Origin: Bacteroides mediterraneensis
GTDB lineage: Bacteria; Bacteroidota; Bacteroidia; Bacteroidales; Bacteroidaceae
NCBI RefSeq assembly: GCF_025993685.1
Contig: NZ_DAJPEN010000001.1
Location: 248,001-312,000, forward strand
Length of the DNA stretch: 64,000 nucleotides
Direction of reading: 5' to 3'
Positions 1 to 9,150 of the stretch are shown piece by piece. Position 1 is the stretch's first letter. Every line of letters starts with the position of its first letter. The notes under the pieces are model-generated. The model did no database searches, was not told where the DNA came from, and worked only from the letters and a program-made list of their open reading frames with translations. A program made the translations under genes and the position numbers.

Positions 1-356
1 AACGCGAAGCTAACAAGCAGAATGAAGTGGTAGAAGCTCAGTTGGCTTCTGTATTCTCTTTGTCAGCAGAAGACTTCAGCAAGATTATCTTGGCTTACGA
101 ACCGGTTTGGGCTATTGGTACAGGTAAGACTGCTACTCCGCAGCAGGCTCAGGAAATCCACGCTCACATCCGTTCTTTGGTAGCTGCTAAATACGGTAAG
201 GAAGTGGCTGAAAACACTTCTATCCTGTACGGTGGTAGCTGCAAACCTTCAAATGCAAAAGAATTGTTTGCAAATCCTGATGTAGACGGTGGTTTGATTG
301 GTGGTGCTGCTCTGAAGGCTGCCGACTTCAAAGGTATCATCGATGCTTTTAAATAA
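1..356 (+). CDS. tpiA: Triosephosphate isomerase, C-terminal part (5' end outside window)
   Basis: Interconverts dihydroxyacetone phosphate and glyceraldehyde 3-phosphate in glycolysis (cytosol). The reading frame is open from base 3. The visible 117 or so residues include the segment AYEPVWAIGTG, whose Glu is the family's catalytic base, and the phosphate-binding YGGS and GLIGGAAL segments near the C terminus. The protein ends normally at DAFK. The start and the N-terminal half of the barrel lie upstream of the window. A strong hairpin follows the stop codon, so the gene is probably the last of its transcript. Confidence 0.97.
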   Translation, partial: REANKQNEVVEAQLASVFSLSAEDFSKIILAYEPVWAIGTGKTATPQQAQEIHAHIRSLVAAKYGKEVAENTSILYGGSCKPSNAKELFANPDVDGGLIGGAALKAADFKGIIDAFK

Positions 357-386
357 TTTCCAATATCTGAATTAATCAGGAATTGT

Positions 387-439
387 TTGAGCACAGAGAG
401 ATGAGGACGTGCAGTGTCATTCCTTCCCTCTGTGCTCAA
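387..439 (+). terminator. Hairpin terminator after tpiA
   Basis: The arms at 387-398 and 428-439 are a perfect 12-bp inverted repeat (TTGAGCACAGAG and its complement), followed by a T-rich stretch. The 29-nt loop is long for an intrinsic terminator, so some doubt remains. Confidence 0.6.
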
Positions 440-477
440 TTGACTTTTGTTTTCTATGTCTATCTAAAAATCCGGGT

Positions 478-939
478 ATGCTGAAATATTTTTTATTCGT
501 CGTTTCTTTTTTATGTGTCAGCGGGGTGTATGCCCAGCGGAACATTATTGAAAGTCTACAAACCCGTCAGGCGGGCGAAGGAGTGGTTACCATCCATCAG
601 GATGCACAGATTACTTCTCTGATAGGAAAACGCTATGTACGGTCTACAAGTTCAGAACCGGTGAAGACATTGAAGGCTCGTGGCTTTCGTGTACAAGTAT
701 ATGCCGGAAATAATTCTCGCCAGGCACGTGGTGAGGCGAACAACGTAGCTGCGAAAGTGAAGGAAGAGTTTCCCGATTTGCCGGTTTATACTTATTTTCA
801 GCCTCCACGCTGGCTGTGCAGGGTAGGAGACTTCAAGAGCATTGAAGAAGCACATGTCACCATGCGTAAATTGAAGGCGACAGGAGTTTTTAAGGAAGTA
901 TCTATTGTGCGCGAACAGATTAATATACCTATAGAATAA
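478..939 (+). CDS. SPOR-domain protein, exported
   Basis: A 153-residue protein with an N-terminal signal peptide (about residues 1-20, ending VYAQ) and a C-terminal SPOR domain (about residues 70-145). SPOR domains bind peptidoglycan stripped of stem peptides, often at division sites. I start it at the ATG at 478, because it opens directly into a hydrophobic signal sequence. The longer frame from 409 would overlap the tpiA terminator hairpin. Its stop overlaps the folE start by one base (TAATG), so the two are probably translationally coupled. The specific role in envelope or division is inferred from the domain. Confidence 0.85.
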   Translation: MLKYFLFVVSFLCVSGVYAQRNIIESLQTRQAGEGVVTIHQDAQITSLIGKRYVRSTSSEPVKTLKARGFRVQVYAGNNSRQARGEANNVAAKVKEEFPDLPVYTYFQPPRWLCRVGDFKSIEEAHVTMRKLKATGVFKEVSIVREQINIPIE

Positions 940-1535
940 TGATGACAGATACCAATTCGATAAACTGGCCGCAGGAAAAGGTGGAAAAACTGATGGGCCA
1001 TTATAAAGAAATTCTTTCCTTGCTGGGAGAAGACCCAGAGCGGGAAGGACTGTTGAAAACCCCTGAGCGTGTGGCTAAAGCCATGCTGACCTTGACGCGT
1101 GGCTATGAAATGGACCCGAGAGAGGTGTTGAACGCAGCCAAATTCAAGGAACCTTACAGCCAGATGGTGATAGTGAAGGACATCGATTTTTTCTCTATGT
1201 GTGAACACCACATGTTACCGTTTTATGGGAAAGCACATGTGGCTTACATTCCGAATGGATATATTACGGGGCTGAGCAAGATTGCCCGTGTGGTAGATAT
1301 CTTTTCACATCGTCTGCAGGTGCAGGAACGTATGACACTTCAGATAAAAGAGTGCATTCAGGAGACGCTGAATCCATTAGGAGTAATGGTGGTGGTGGAA
1401 GCCAAGCACATGTGCATGCAGATGCGAGGAGTGGAAAAACAGAATTCAGTGACAACCACTTCTGATTTTACCGGCGCATTCAATCAGGCAAAGACGCGTG
1501 AGGAATTTATGAACCTGATTCGTGCAAAATATTGA
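939..1535 (+). CDS. folE: GTP cyclohydrolase I
   Basis: Converts GTP to 7,8-dihydroneopterin triphosphate, the first step towards folate (and queuosine-type) pterins. The 198 residues match the usual type IA length. The zinc ligands are visible: Cys88 and His91 in the CEHHMLPF segment and Cys159 in the HMCMQMRGV segment. The start ATG overlaps the stop of the SPOR gene, and a second in-frame ATG follows immediately. The gene converges on dnaG, with a hairpin terminator between them. Confidence 0.97.
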   Translation: MMTDTNSINWPQEKVEKLMGHYKEILSLLGEDPEREGLLKTPERVAKAMLTLTRGYEMDPREVLNAAKFKEPYSQMVIVKDIDFFSMCEHHMLPFYGKAHVAYIPNGYITGLSKIARVVDIFSHRLQVQERMTLQIKECIQETLNPLGVMVVVEAKHMCMQMRGVEKQNSVTTTSDFTGAFNQAKTREEFMNLIRAKY

Positions 1536-1544
1536 TTTGTGGTG

Positions 1545-1577
1545 CTATTTCCCCTTCTGCATGAAAAGGGGAAATAG
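1545..1577. terminator. Terminator between folE and dnaG
   Basis: A perfect 12-bp stem (CTATTTCCCCTT at 1545-1556 with its complement at 1566-1577) has a 9-nt loop and a T-rich tail on the plus strand. It lies between two convergent stop codons and best fits folE termination. Confidence 0.85.
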
Positions 1578-1582
1578 TATTT

Positions 1583-3715
1583 TTAGTTCGTATGAGGTAA
1601 TACCACACGGTCACCGGCCTTCTGGACCATTGAAATCTGTATCTTCTGTAAGTCTTGGTAGCGTTTCATGATTTCTGCAGATTTTTGTGGGTCATTATAG
1701 ATGTCAGGTCGGGTCAGTATCTGGAGTGTATGTTTCATTTCTTCTTCCACGATTGAAATTTTAAAATCTATCAGCAGGCGAGGAACCAATTCATAGAGCC
1801 GTTCTTCGTCGGTCAGGATTTTCTGTCCTTTGGAGTGGTATTTGCTCAGTTGGTAGCGGTCGCTGACCATTTCGGCAGCCAGTTTGCTGATGTCCGGATC
1901 TGGATGACTCAGAAAATAACGTTCGGCCACAAAACCGGCATCTTGCAGATGCATCTCTGCCTCTTTGAGGATACGGCGGTCCAAGGCGTTGTGAAACTGC
2001 AATTCATCTTCCTTCAATCCGGTAGAAATACATTCAATTACGGTAAGCGGCTGTTCCTCTCCGTTTTCATCTTCCAGATAGCACATGACTTTCTCGCCGT
2101 AGCGAATCAGCATGCGTACCAGTGCTTGTTCTCGCTGGTAGAACACTTTCTGCTCATTCCCCTCCAGTGGAATGTAAGAAAGATACTCTTCGGCTGGAGC
2201 AGGACTGGCTTCTGATAAGAGTGCAGCTTGTTCGTCGGAAGGGGCTGGGGGGAGAGTCTCCGGACTTTCCGGTGGGACAGGAGATTCCGGTTGCTTTTCC
2301 GTACTTGTTGGAGTTGTGGGTGTTTCGGCACTTCCTTGTGGCACATGCTGAGCCCTGAGAGCTTGTTGCTGTTTCCGTTGGGCATCCTTGAATTTGTTCT
2401 CCTTTGCCTGTTCGATGAGTTTGGCTACCGCTTCTGTCAGGATTTTTTCTTCCATTTGCAGAAGCTGGCTGCATTCACGGGTATAGACAGATCGGACGAT
2501 GGAATCCGGAATGACCGAAATACTTTTGACGATGCTGGATATCAGGCCCGCCCGTTTGATTGGGTCTTTTCCGGCCTCTTCCATCAGCAAGTTGGTCTTG
2601 AAGCGGATGAAGTCTACTTCGTGCTCGTTGATGTAGGCCTGGTAGTCGGTAGCATTGTGCTTACGGGCAAAACTGTCCGGGTCATCTCCGTCCGGAAGGA
2701 GGCAGACCTTGACGTTCATCCCTTCCTCCAGCAGCATGTCGATGCCTCGGATGCTGGCCTTGATGCCGGCTCCATCCCCATCATACAATACCGTGATGTT
2801 GTTGGTGAAACGGTGTATCAACCGTATCTGGTCGGAGGTCAGAGCCGTACCCGAAGAGGCCACCACATTTTCAATCCCGCTCTGGTGCATGGAAATCACG
2901 TCGGTGTAGCCTTCCACCAGGAAACAACGGTCCTGACGTACGATTTCCTGCTTGGCAAAGTAAATGCCATACAGTTCCCGGCTTTTGTGATAGATTTCTG
3001 ACTCCGGGGAATTGACATACTTCATCTGTACGTTCTTGGTAGCCGCATTCAGCACACGTCCGCCAAAAGCCACGACTTTACCCGACAAGGTATGTACGGG
3101 GAAGATGACACGTCCCCAGAAGCGGTCACGCAAGGAGCCGTCATCTTTTCGGTAGCAGAGTCCGGTTTTGACAAGGAACTCCTCCTTATAGCCCTTTTGC
3201 AAGGCTGTACGGGCCAGCGCATCCCGATTGTCCAGACTGTATCCCAACTGGAATTTCTTGATGATGTCATCACGGAACCCGCGGCTGCGTAAATACGTCA
3301 TACCGATACGTTGTCCGTCGATGTGGTTGTAGAGTATGTCCTGAAAATATTCAGCTGCAAACTGATTGACCACAAACAAGCTTTCGCGCAAGCTGTGAGC
3401 CTGTTTTTCTTCGTCGGTCAGTTCGCGTTCCTTGATTTCGATATTGTATTTTCTGGCCAGCCATTTCAGGGCCTCGTAGTAGGAGAGCTGTTCGTGTTCC
3501 ATGATGAAATGGACCACATTGCCTCCTTTTCCGCAACTGAAGCATTTACACAATCCCTTGCTGGGCGAGACGCTGAAAGAAGGCGTTTTCTCGTTGTGGA
3601 ACGGACACAGCCCGATGTAGTTCACTCCTCTTCGGCGAAGCGTGACAAATTCGGATACCACATCTACTATTTGTGCCGCATCCAATATCCGGTCTATGGT
3701 GGCTTGGTCTATCAT
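1583..3715 (-). CDS. dnaG: DNA primase
   Basis: Makes RNA primers for DNA replication. The 710-residue protein has the CHC2 zinc-ribbon at residues 37-61 (C37, H40, C58, C61). The RNA polymerase/TOPRIM core lies at roughly 255-345, with the acidic motifs VEGYTD, YDGDGAG and DGDDPDSF. A Pro/Gln/Glu-rich linker of about 60 residues at roughly 435-510 separates this core from the C-terminal helicase-binding region. The protein is longer than E. coli DnaG (581 aa), mainly through that linker. The gene is divergent from PUL1. Confidence 0.97.
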   Translation of the reverse strand: MIDQATIDRILDAAQIVDVVSEFVTLRRRGVNYIGLCPFHNEKTPSFSVSPSKGLCKCFSCGKGGNVVHFIMEHEQLSYYEALKWLARKYNIEIKERELTDEEKQAHSLRESLFVVNQFAAEYFQDILYNHIDGQRIGMTYLRSRGFRDDIIKKFQLGYSLDNRDALARTALQKGYKEEFLVKTGLCYRKDDGSLRDRFWGRVIFPVHTLSGKVVAFGGRVLNAATKNVQMKYVNSPESEIYHKSRELYGIYFAKQEIVRQDRCFLVEGYTDVISMHQSGIENVVASSGTALTSDQIRLIHRFTNNITVLYDGDGAGIKASIRGIDMLLEEGMNVKVCLLPDGDDPDSFARKHNATDYQAYINEHEVDFIRFKTNLLMEEAGKDPIKRAGLISSIVKSISVIPDSIVRSVYTRECSQLLQMEEKILTEAVAKLIEQAKENKFKDAQRKQQQALRAQHVPQGSAETPTTPTSTEKQPESPVPPESPETLPPAPSDEQAALLSEASPAPAEEYLSYIPLEGNEQKVFYQREQALVRMLIRYGEKVMCYLEDENGEEQPLTVIECISTGLKEDELQFHNALDRRILKEAEMHLQDAGFVAERYFLSHPDPDISKLAAEMVSDRYQLSKYHSKGQKILTDEERLYELVPRLLIDFKISIVEEEMKHTLQILTRPDIYNDPQKSAEIMKRYQDLQKIQISMVQKAGDRVVLPHTN

Positions 3716-3887
3716 ATCGGAATGCGAAAATAATAAAAATAAGTAGAATGTGCAATTGCGTGTTGTGAATCATTTTTGATATGATAGTGTAGATGTTCTA
3801 ATTATCATGTTAGATAAGATTTGTTGAAGTATATCTTGGTTGGTATTTGGCCTAATATTGGAAGATAAATCTTATTTTGTTGTATAT

Positions 3888-3992
3888 CAGATAATTGTAT
3901 TTTCTTGTTGGATAATAGAGTCTGTTTTTTGGATAATAGAGTTTCTTGTATGGATATTTATGGCAACAGTTTGGATATTTCATTCCATATTC
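3888..3992 (+). promoter_or_regulatory. Phased 21-bp direct repeats upstream of PUL1 (probable regulator sites)
   Basis: The hexamer TGGATA recurs at 3909, 3930, 3951 and 3972, exactly every 21 bp. Units one and two share the 14-mer TTGGATAATAGAGT; units three and four share TGGATATTT. A weaker unit (CAGATAATTG) sits one period earlier, at 3888. The last unit ends about 15 bp before the -7 element of the GH97 gene. AraC-family domains bind tandem half-sites about 21 bp apart, and the last gene of this locus encodes such a domain. Binding by that regulator is inference. Confidence 0.75.
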
Positions 3993-4007
3993 ATTAATGT
4001 CTTATTG

Positions 4008-4015
4008 TACTTTTG
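4008..4015 (+). promoter_or_regulatory. Bacteroides -7 element for PUL1 (GH97)
   Basis: TACTTTTG fits TAnnTTTG and lies 31 bp before the GH97 start codon. No good -33 TTTG stands at the usual distance, which is typical of activator-dependent promoters and agrees with the upstream repeats. Confidence 0.55.
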
Positions 4016-4046
4016 TTTTCAGAGTTAACAAATAGAAAGAACTGAT

Positions 4047-5975
4047 ATGAGAAAGACTTTATTCCTTTTATTGCTGGTTTCTGGCACCACAATGTTTGCG
4101 GAGGACTATACTGTGAAATCTCCGGATGAACGTATTCTTATAAATGTAGAAACAGGGGTTCATACTACCTATTCTGTAACTTTTAATGGGAAAATGATTC
4201 TGAATCCATCCCCTTTATCTATGACTTTTGATAATGGAGTAGTGATTGGACGTAATATGAGAGTGACAGATGTAGAGTATCATACAGAAGACCGGATATT
4301 GAAGCCAATTATTCGCCAAAAGAGTGATGAGATTAGAGATTGTTATAATGAAATGGTATTAAGTGCAGATCAATATAAACTGTATTTCCGTGCATATAAT
4401 GATGGAATAGCTTATCGTTTTCATACAGATTTTAGCGATTCATTAAGAGTTATTAGTGAAGAAGTGGATTATTGTTTCCCGGAAGACTATAATACGCTTT
4501 TCCCAGAAGAGAAAACCATGTTATCTGCACAGCAACCTTTATTTAAGCCAATGAATTTGTCTGAAATTGGGACTGACCATTTTTGCAGTACTCCTGTATT
4601 AATTAAGATAGATGATAAAGCACGTATCTTGATTAGTGAATCTGATTTAGAAAGTTATCCAGGAATGTTTTTAAAGAAGCAGGGAAAATATGAGTTGGCA
4701 GGGAAATTTGCAGCCTATTCATTAGAAGAAGAAAAAAACGATGATCGCCAGATATTTCCTATTAAACGAGCTGATTTTATTGCTCAAGTTAGTGGTACGC
4801 GTAATTATCCTTGGCGGGCTATGATTGTTGCAGAAAATGATGTTAATCTTGTAACAAATCAGTTGATATATAAATTGGCTCCAGAGTCACAGGGTGACTT
4901 TTCTTGGGTCAAACCAGGGAAAATTGCCTGGGATTGGTATAATGCGTTAATTCTGACGGGTGTGGATTTTAAATGTGGAATTAATAATGAGACCTATAAG
5001 TATTATATTGATTTTGCTTCTAAATACGGCCTTGAATACGTTGTACTTGATGATGGTTGGTCTGAGGCATGGGATGTAACTAAAACTGTCCCGGATATTG
5101 ATATGGAAGAATTGGTTGCATACGGGAAAAAGAAGAATGTAGGTTTGATTTTATGGGTTTCATGGGCTCCATTTCGTGAGAAACTGGACGAGGCCTTCGC
5201 TTTGTTTAGTAAATGGGGAATCAAAGGTATTAAAATGGACTTCATGAATCGTGATGATCAAGCGATGGTTGATTTTTATTATACGGTAGCACGAAAGGCT
5301 GCAGCCCACAGAATGTTGGTTGATTTTCACGGAGCTTATAAGCCAACTGGTTGGTTGAGAACATTCCCGAATGTATTGAGTTCGGAAGGTGTAGCCGGTT
5401 TGGAAAATCATAAGTGGGGAAGTTTTGTGACTCCTGAGCACAATGTGACTTTACCATTTACTCGTATGGTAGCTGGACCAATGGATTATACACCGGGAGC
5501 CATGATTAATTTCCATGAGAAAGACCATAAGGTTTGGTTTAATTTACCAGCTTCTATTGGGACACGTTGTCATCAATTGGGTATGTATGTCGTTTATGAA
5601 AGTCCACTTCAGATGTTGGCCGATTCTCCGTCAAATTATTACCGTGAAGAAAAATGTATGGAATTCTTGAGTCAGGTTCCGGTAGTTTGGGATGAAACAC
5701 GCGTTTTGAAAGCATCTGTAGGCGAGTATATTGTGGTGGCACGTCGCTCTGGTGATACTTGGTTTATTGGAGGTATGGTTGGAAAGAAAGGGCAGAGGTT
5801 TGATATCACTCTTGATTTTATTAAAGGAAACAAGACGTTGACTTGTTGGGAAGATGGAGTCAATGTTGATCTTCAGGCACAGGATTTTGCTTGCCGTACA
5901 AAGAAAGTGAAACAAGGTGATACTGTTACAATCAGTATGTATGATGGGGGAGGCTATGCAGCGATTATTAAATAA
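4047..5975 (+). CDS. Glycoside hydrolase family 97 (retaining-type, alpha-galactosidase/glucosidase-like)
   Basis: A 642-residue secreted or periplasmic enzyme with signal peptide (about residues 1-18), N-terminal beta-sandwich, central (beta/alpha)8 barrel and C-terminal beta domain, the GH97 layout. The barrel carries VVLDDGW and GIKGIKMDFM. In GH97, inverting SusB-type enzymes lack an Asp at the latter position, whereas retaining alpha-galactosidase-type members use it as nucleophile. Here it is Asp398, and Glu447 or Glu455 is the likely acid/base. I therefore infer a retaining alpha-glycosidase, substrate unknown. It is the first gene of PUL1, 31 bp before susC. Confidence 0.88.
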   Translation: MRKTLFLLLLVSGTTMFAEDYTVKSPDERILINVETGVHTTYSVTFNGKMILNPSPLSMTFDNGVVIGRNMRVTDVEYHTEDRILKPIIRQKSDEIRDCYNEMVLSADQYKLYFRAYNDGIAYRFHTDFSDSLRVISEEVDYCFPEDYNTLFPEEKTMLSAQQPLFKPMNLSEIGTDHFCSTPVLIKIDDKARILISESDLESYPGMFLKKQGKYELAGKFAAYSLEEEKNDDRQIFPIKRADFIAQVSGTRNYPWRAMIVAENDVNLVTNQLIYKLAPESQGDFSWVKPGKIAWDWYNALILTGVDFKCGINNETYKYYIDFASKYGLEYVVLDDGWSEAWDVTKTVPDIDMEELVAYGKKKNVGLILWVSWAPFREKLDEAFALFSKWGIKGIKMDFMNRDDQAMVDFYYTVARKAAAHRMLVDFHGAYKPTGWLRTFPNVLSSEGVAGLENHKWGSFVTPEHNVTLPFTRMVAGPMDYTPGAMINFHEKDHKVWFNLPASIGTRCHQLGMYVVYESPLQMLADSPSNYYREEKCMEFLSQVPVVWDETRVLKASVGEYIVVARRSGDTWFIGGMVGKKGQRFDITLDFIKGNKTLTCWEDGVNVDLQAQDFACRTKKVKQGDTVTISMYDGGGYAAIIK

Positions 5976-6006
5976 ATATATTAACCTGTTTTAATTACCT
6001 AATCTA

Positions 6007-9000
6007 ATGAAGACATTTCAATCAACTTTAAAATGCAGGCATATTCTGATGGTAGGTATGCTGGCATATGGAATCTTGCCGAGTTGGGCAGTTTCCGTAA
6101 CAAATGATGTGACCGCATCCATTGCTATTACTCAGCAGGACGTCACACTAAAAGGTACTGTAGTGGATAAAAAGACAGGAGAGCCTATTATTGGGGCAAA
6201 TGTTGTCGTGAAAGGTACTACTAATGGGGTGATTACTGATCTTGACGGAAGGTATACTTTGCAGGCACCTGCCGGAGTTTTACTGGAGATTTCTTATATT
6301 GGTTATCAATCGGTCGAAATAAAGGCTACGGCCCAAGCTCAGAAGATACAGTTGGGTGAAGATACGAAAGTGCTGGATGAAGTCGTAGTTGTAGGGTATG
6401 GTGTGCAGAAAAAGGCTACTGTGACGGGTTCTGTTGCAACTGTTAAAGGAAGCGATTTGAAGACAATTGGTAATGCCAATATAACTAATACTTTTGCAGG
6501 TAAGATTCCAGGAGTTGTCGCAACTAACCGTTCGGGTGAGCCAGGTAACGATGCCTCCAAGATCTACATTCGTGGTATGGGTACTTTGGGGGACACTAAT
6601 CCATTGGTCGTAATTGACGGAGTGGCTGATCCTAATAATGGTCTTAGCAATTTGGAGCGTATAAACCCGAATGACATAGAATCGGTTAATGTATTAAAAG
6701 ATGCTTCAGCTGCTATTTATGGTTCCCAAGCGGCAAATGGTGTGATTTTGGTTACTACAAAACGTGGCTCATCAGGTAATGATAAACCAATGGTAAATTA
6801 TAGTGGTTCTGTATCGTTGACACAAAATACCCGTGTCCCTGATTTAATGAATGCCTATGAATATATGACTTATTCAGATGAAGTTCGTAAATATAAAGGA
6901 GAAGCTCCACTTTATGAGAATATAAAAGAAGGTTATTTGGATGGAACTATTGATAGACTTCAGTATGGAGATACAGATTGGATGAAAGCTGTATTTCGTA
7001 ATGTGGCTCCTCAAACTCGTCACTCTCTTTCTATCAATGGAGGGACAGATAAGGTAAGATATTATGTTTCAGGCGACTATTCATATCAGGAGCCAATGTA
7101 TAGAAATACAGTATTTAATTATAATACTTATCAGGTTCGTTCAAATATAGATGCACAAGTAAGTAAAAATCTGAAAATTGGAGTTGATTTGGATGGGCGT
7201 AAAGAACGTCGTAACATGGGAATTTATGATGCATATTCAATCTTTTGGGAAACTACAAATGCTTATCCTTATTTGTATGACTATTATCCAAATGGCTTGC
7301 CGGGGCCGGGCATCAATCAAGGAAATAACCCGGCAGTATTGGTTTCTGGAAAGGATACAGGTTATGATAAAGTGGATGATTATTTTGTGAACTCTAAGTT
7401 TACTTTTGAATTGAAAATGCCTTGGATTACCGAGGGATTATCTTTGTCGGGATATGGGGCCTTTAATTTCCATTTTCGTAATGAGAAATATTTGATAGAT
7501 GTATGGGATACTTATCGCTATGATTCCAATACCAAAGATTATATCAAGCAAACGACTAATCCGGAAGGAGGTACTATTAAGTTGACACAGTCACATGAAA
7601 ATAGTCTTTCGCGTACGTTGCATTTAAAATTGAATTATGATCGTACTTTTGGTGAACATCATATTAGTGCTTTTGTTGCTTATGAGCAGAATAAGTATGG
7701 TGGTGAGGTTTTTGAAGCGTTCCGTAATTATTTTTTGAACAGTAAGTTGGATTATCTGAGTTTTGGAGGTGATAAGGAAAAAACGAACTCAGGTAGTGGT
7801 TATATTTCTGTTAGACAAAACTTTTTCGGACGTTTAAATTATGCTTTAAAAGACCGTTATATGTTCGAATTTTCTATTCGCCGTGATGGATCTATGAATT
7901 TTGCTCCTGGCCATCGTTGGGGTACTTTCCCAGGAGTGTCTGTAGGGTGGCGTTTGAGTGAGGAAAAGTTTATTAAGGAGAAAGCTTCATTCATTAATGA
8001 CCTGAAACTACGTGCTTCATGGGGTAAATTAGGTAACGATAGAATTAATCCGTTCCAGTATATTAATCCGTATGTGATGGAAAATGGAGCTATTTTAGGA
8101 AAGAATCCTTCTATTGGTAAAGCTATTTATCCTGGTATACTTGCCAATCCTAATGTGACTTGGGAGAAGGTTGATTCTAAGAATGTGGCTATTGATGGTA
8201 ATTTTTGGAATGGAATGTTAGGATTTACTATAGAGTATTTCTTCCAGAAACGTAAAGATATTTTGACAGCAAGACAAGCTTCTATCCCTTCGTATACAGG
8301 TTTAGGGAATACATTGCCAGATGAGAATTTAGGAGAAGTAAATAATCAGGGTATTGAGGTTATGTTGAATCATCGCCATCGAATTGGAAACGTGAATTAT
8401 TACATTGGAAGTAATTTCACTTTCGCCCGTAATAAAATTATATTCTTTGACGAAGCTGCCAATATACCTGAATGGCAAAGACAAACCGGTGGCCCGTTAA
8501 ATACATGGTTGATGTATAAAACGGATGGAATTTACCAAAACTGGGATGAGGTAAATAATAGCGTACACATGCCGGGAGCACAGCCGGGTGATATTAGGTA
8601 TGTAGATGTGGATGGTAATGGAATCATCAGTGAAAATGATAAAATTCGTAGTAAAACGGGTAATGTACCTGAGATTGTGTATGGTATTAATTATGGCATT
8701 GAATGGAAAGGATTGGAAATAAGCATGATGTGGGCTGGACAAGGAAGAGCTTCACAAATGATTGTTCCTTATTCGTATAACCAAGATAAAGATTTGTATT
8801 ATAATCGTTGGATTTCGGAAGAGGAAACTCCAAATTCAAAATATCCTCGTGCTTTCGATAAGGATGATGTGATTAATACACCTTGGAGTGATTTTTGGTT
8901 GTACAATGCTTCATTTATTCGTTTGAAAAATGCCGAGATTGCATATACTTTGCCGCAAAGATGGGCGGAACGTTTGAAGTTACAGAATGTGCGCTTTTCG

Positions 9001-9129
9001 TTGTCGGGCACCAACTTGCTGACTTTTGATAAAATTAAATTACAGGATCCGGAATCGGATGCAACAGGGCTTGGTCAATCTTATCCATTGGCAAGAACTT
9101 ACTCATTTGGCATTAATGTGACTTTCTAA
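6007..9129 (+). CDS. SusC-like TonB-dependent outer-membrane transporter (PUL1)
   Basis: A 1040-residue outer-membrane importer of glycan fragments. After a signal peptide it has a carboxypeptidase-regulatory-like beta domain (about residues 45-120, with GTVVDKKTGEPIIGANVVVK), a TonB-box-like DEVVVVGYG segment, a plug domain (about 125-260) and a 22-strand-type barrel to the C-terminal Phe. The following SusD gene is 21 bp away, so the two form the usual SusC/SusD complex. The specific glycan cannot be read from the sequence. Confidence 0.95.
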   Translation: MKTFQSTLKCRHILMVGMLAYGILPSWAVSVTNDVTASIAITQQDVTLKGTVVDKKTGEPIIGANVVVKGTTNGVITDLDGRYTLQAPAGVLLEISYIGYQSVEIKATAQAQKIQLGEDTKVLDEVVVVGYGVQKKATVTGSVATVKGSDLKTIGNANITNTFAGKIPGVVATNRSGEPGNDASKIYIRGMGTLGDTNPLVVIDGVADPNNGLSNLERINPNDIESVNVLKDASAAIYGSQAANGVILVTTKRGSSGNDKPMVNYSGSVSLTQNTRVPDLMNAYEYMTYSDEVRKYKGEAPLYENIKEGYLDGTIDRLQYGDTDWMKAVFRNVAPQTRHSLSINGGTDKVRYYVSGDYSYQEPMYRNTVFNYNTYQVRSNIDAQVSKNLKIGVDLDGRKERRNMGIYDAYSIFWETTNAYPYLYDYYPNGLPGPGINQGNNPAVLVSGKDTGYDKVDDYFVNSKFTFELKMPWITEGLSLSGYGAFNFHFRNEKYLIDVWDTYRYDSNTKDYIKQTTNPEGGTIKLTQSHENSLSRTLHLKLNYDRTFGEHHISAFVAYEQNKYGGEVFEAFRNYFLNSKLDYLSFGGDKEKTNSGSGYISVRQNFFGRLNYALKDRYMFEFSIRRDGSMNFAPGHRWGTFPGVSVGWRLSEEKFIKEKASFINDLKLRASWGKLGNDRINPFQYINPYVMENGAILGKNPSIGKAIYPGILANPNVTWEKVDSKNVAIDGNFWNGMLGFTIEYFFQKRKDILTARQASIPSYTGLGNTLPDENLGEVNNQGIEVMLNHRHRIGNVNYYIGSNFTFARNKIIFFDEAANIPEWQRQTGGPLNTWLMYKTDGIYQNWDEVNNSVHMPGAQPGDIRYVDVDGNGIISENDKIRSKTGNVPEIVYGINYGIEWKGLEISMMWAGQGRASQMIVPYSYNQDKDLYYNRWISEEETPNSKYPRAFDKDDVINTPWSDFWLYNASFIRLKNAEIAYTLPQRWAERLKLQNVRFSLSGTNLLTFDKIKLQDPESDATGLGQSYPLARTYSFGINVTF

Positions 9130-9150
9130 CCTTTTAAGAAAACTAAAAAT

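Larger units (their letters stand above)
3716..4046. other. 331-bp divergent intergenic region dnaG / PUL1
   Basis: An AT-rich region with no convincing gene. It holds the PUL1 control region: phased 21-bp direct repeats (3888-3992) followed by a -7 element (4008-4015) ahead of the GH97 gene. I saw no clear TAnnTTTG element for dnaG on the minus strand. Confidence 0.7.

Noticed and set aside
3840..4028. 62-codon frame rich in Trp and Ile upstream of GH97
   Set aside because: It is a translation of the 21-bp direct repeats and covers the promoter. Composition is that of AT-rich regulatory DNA.
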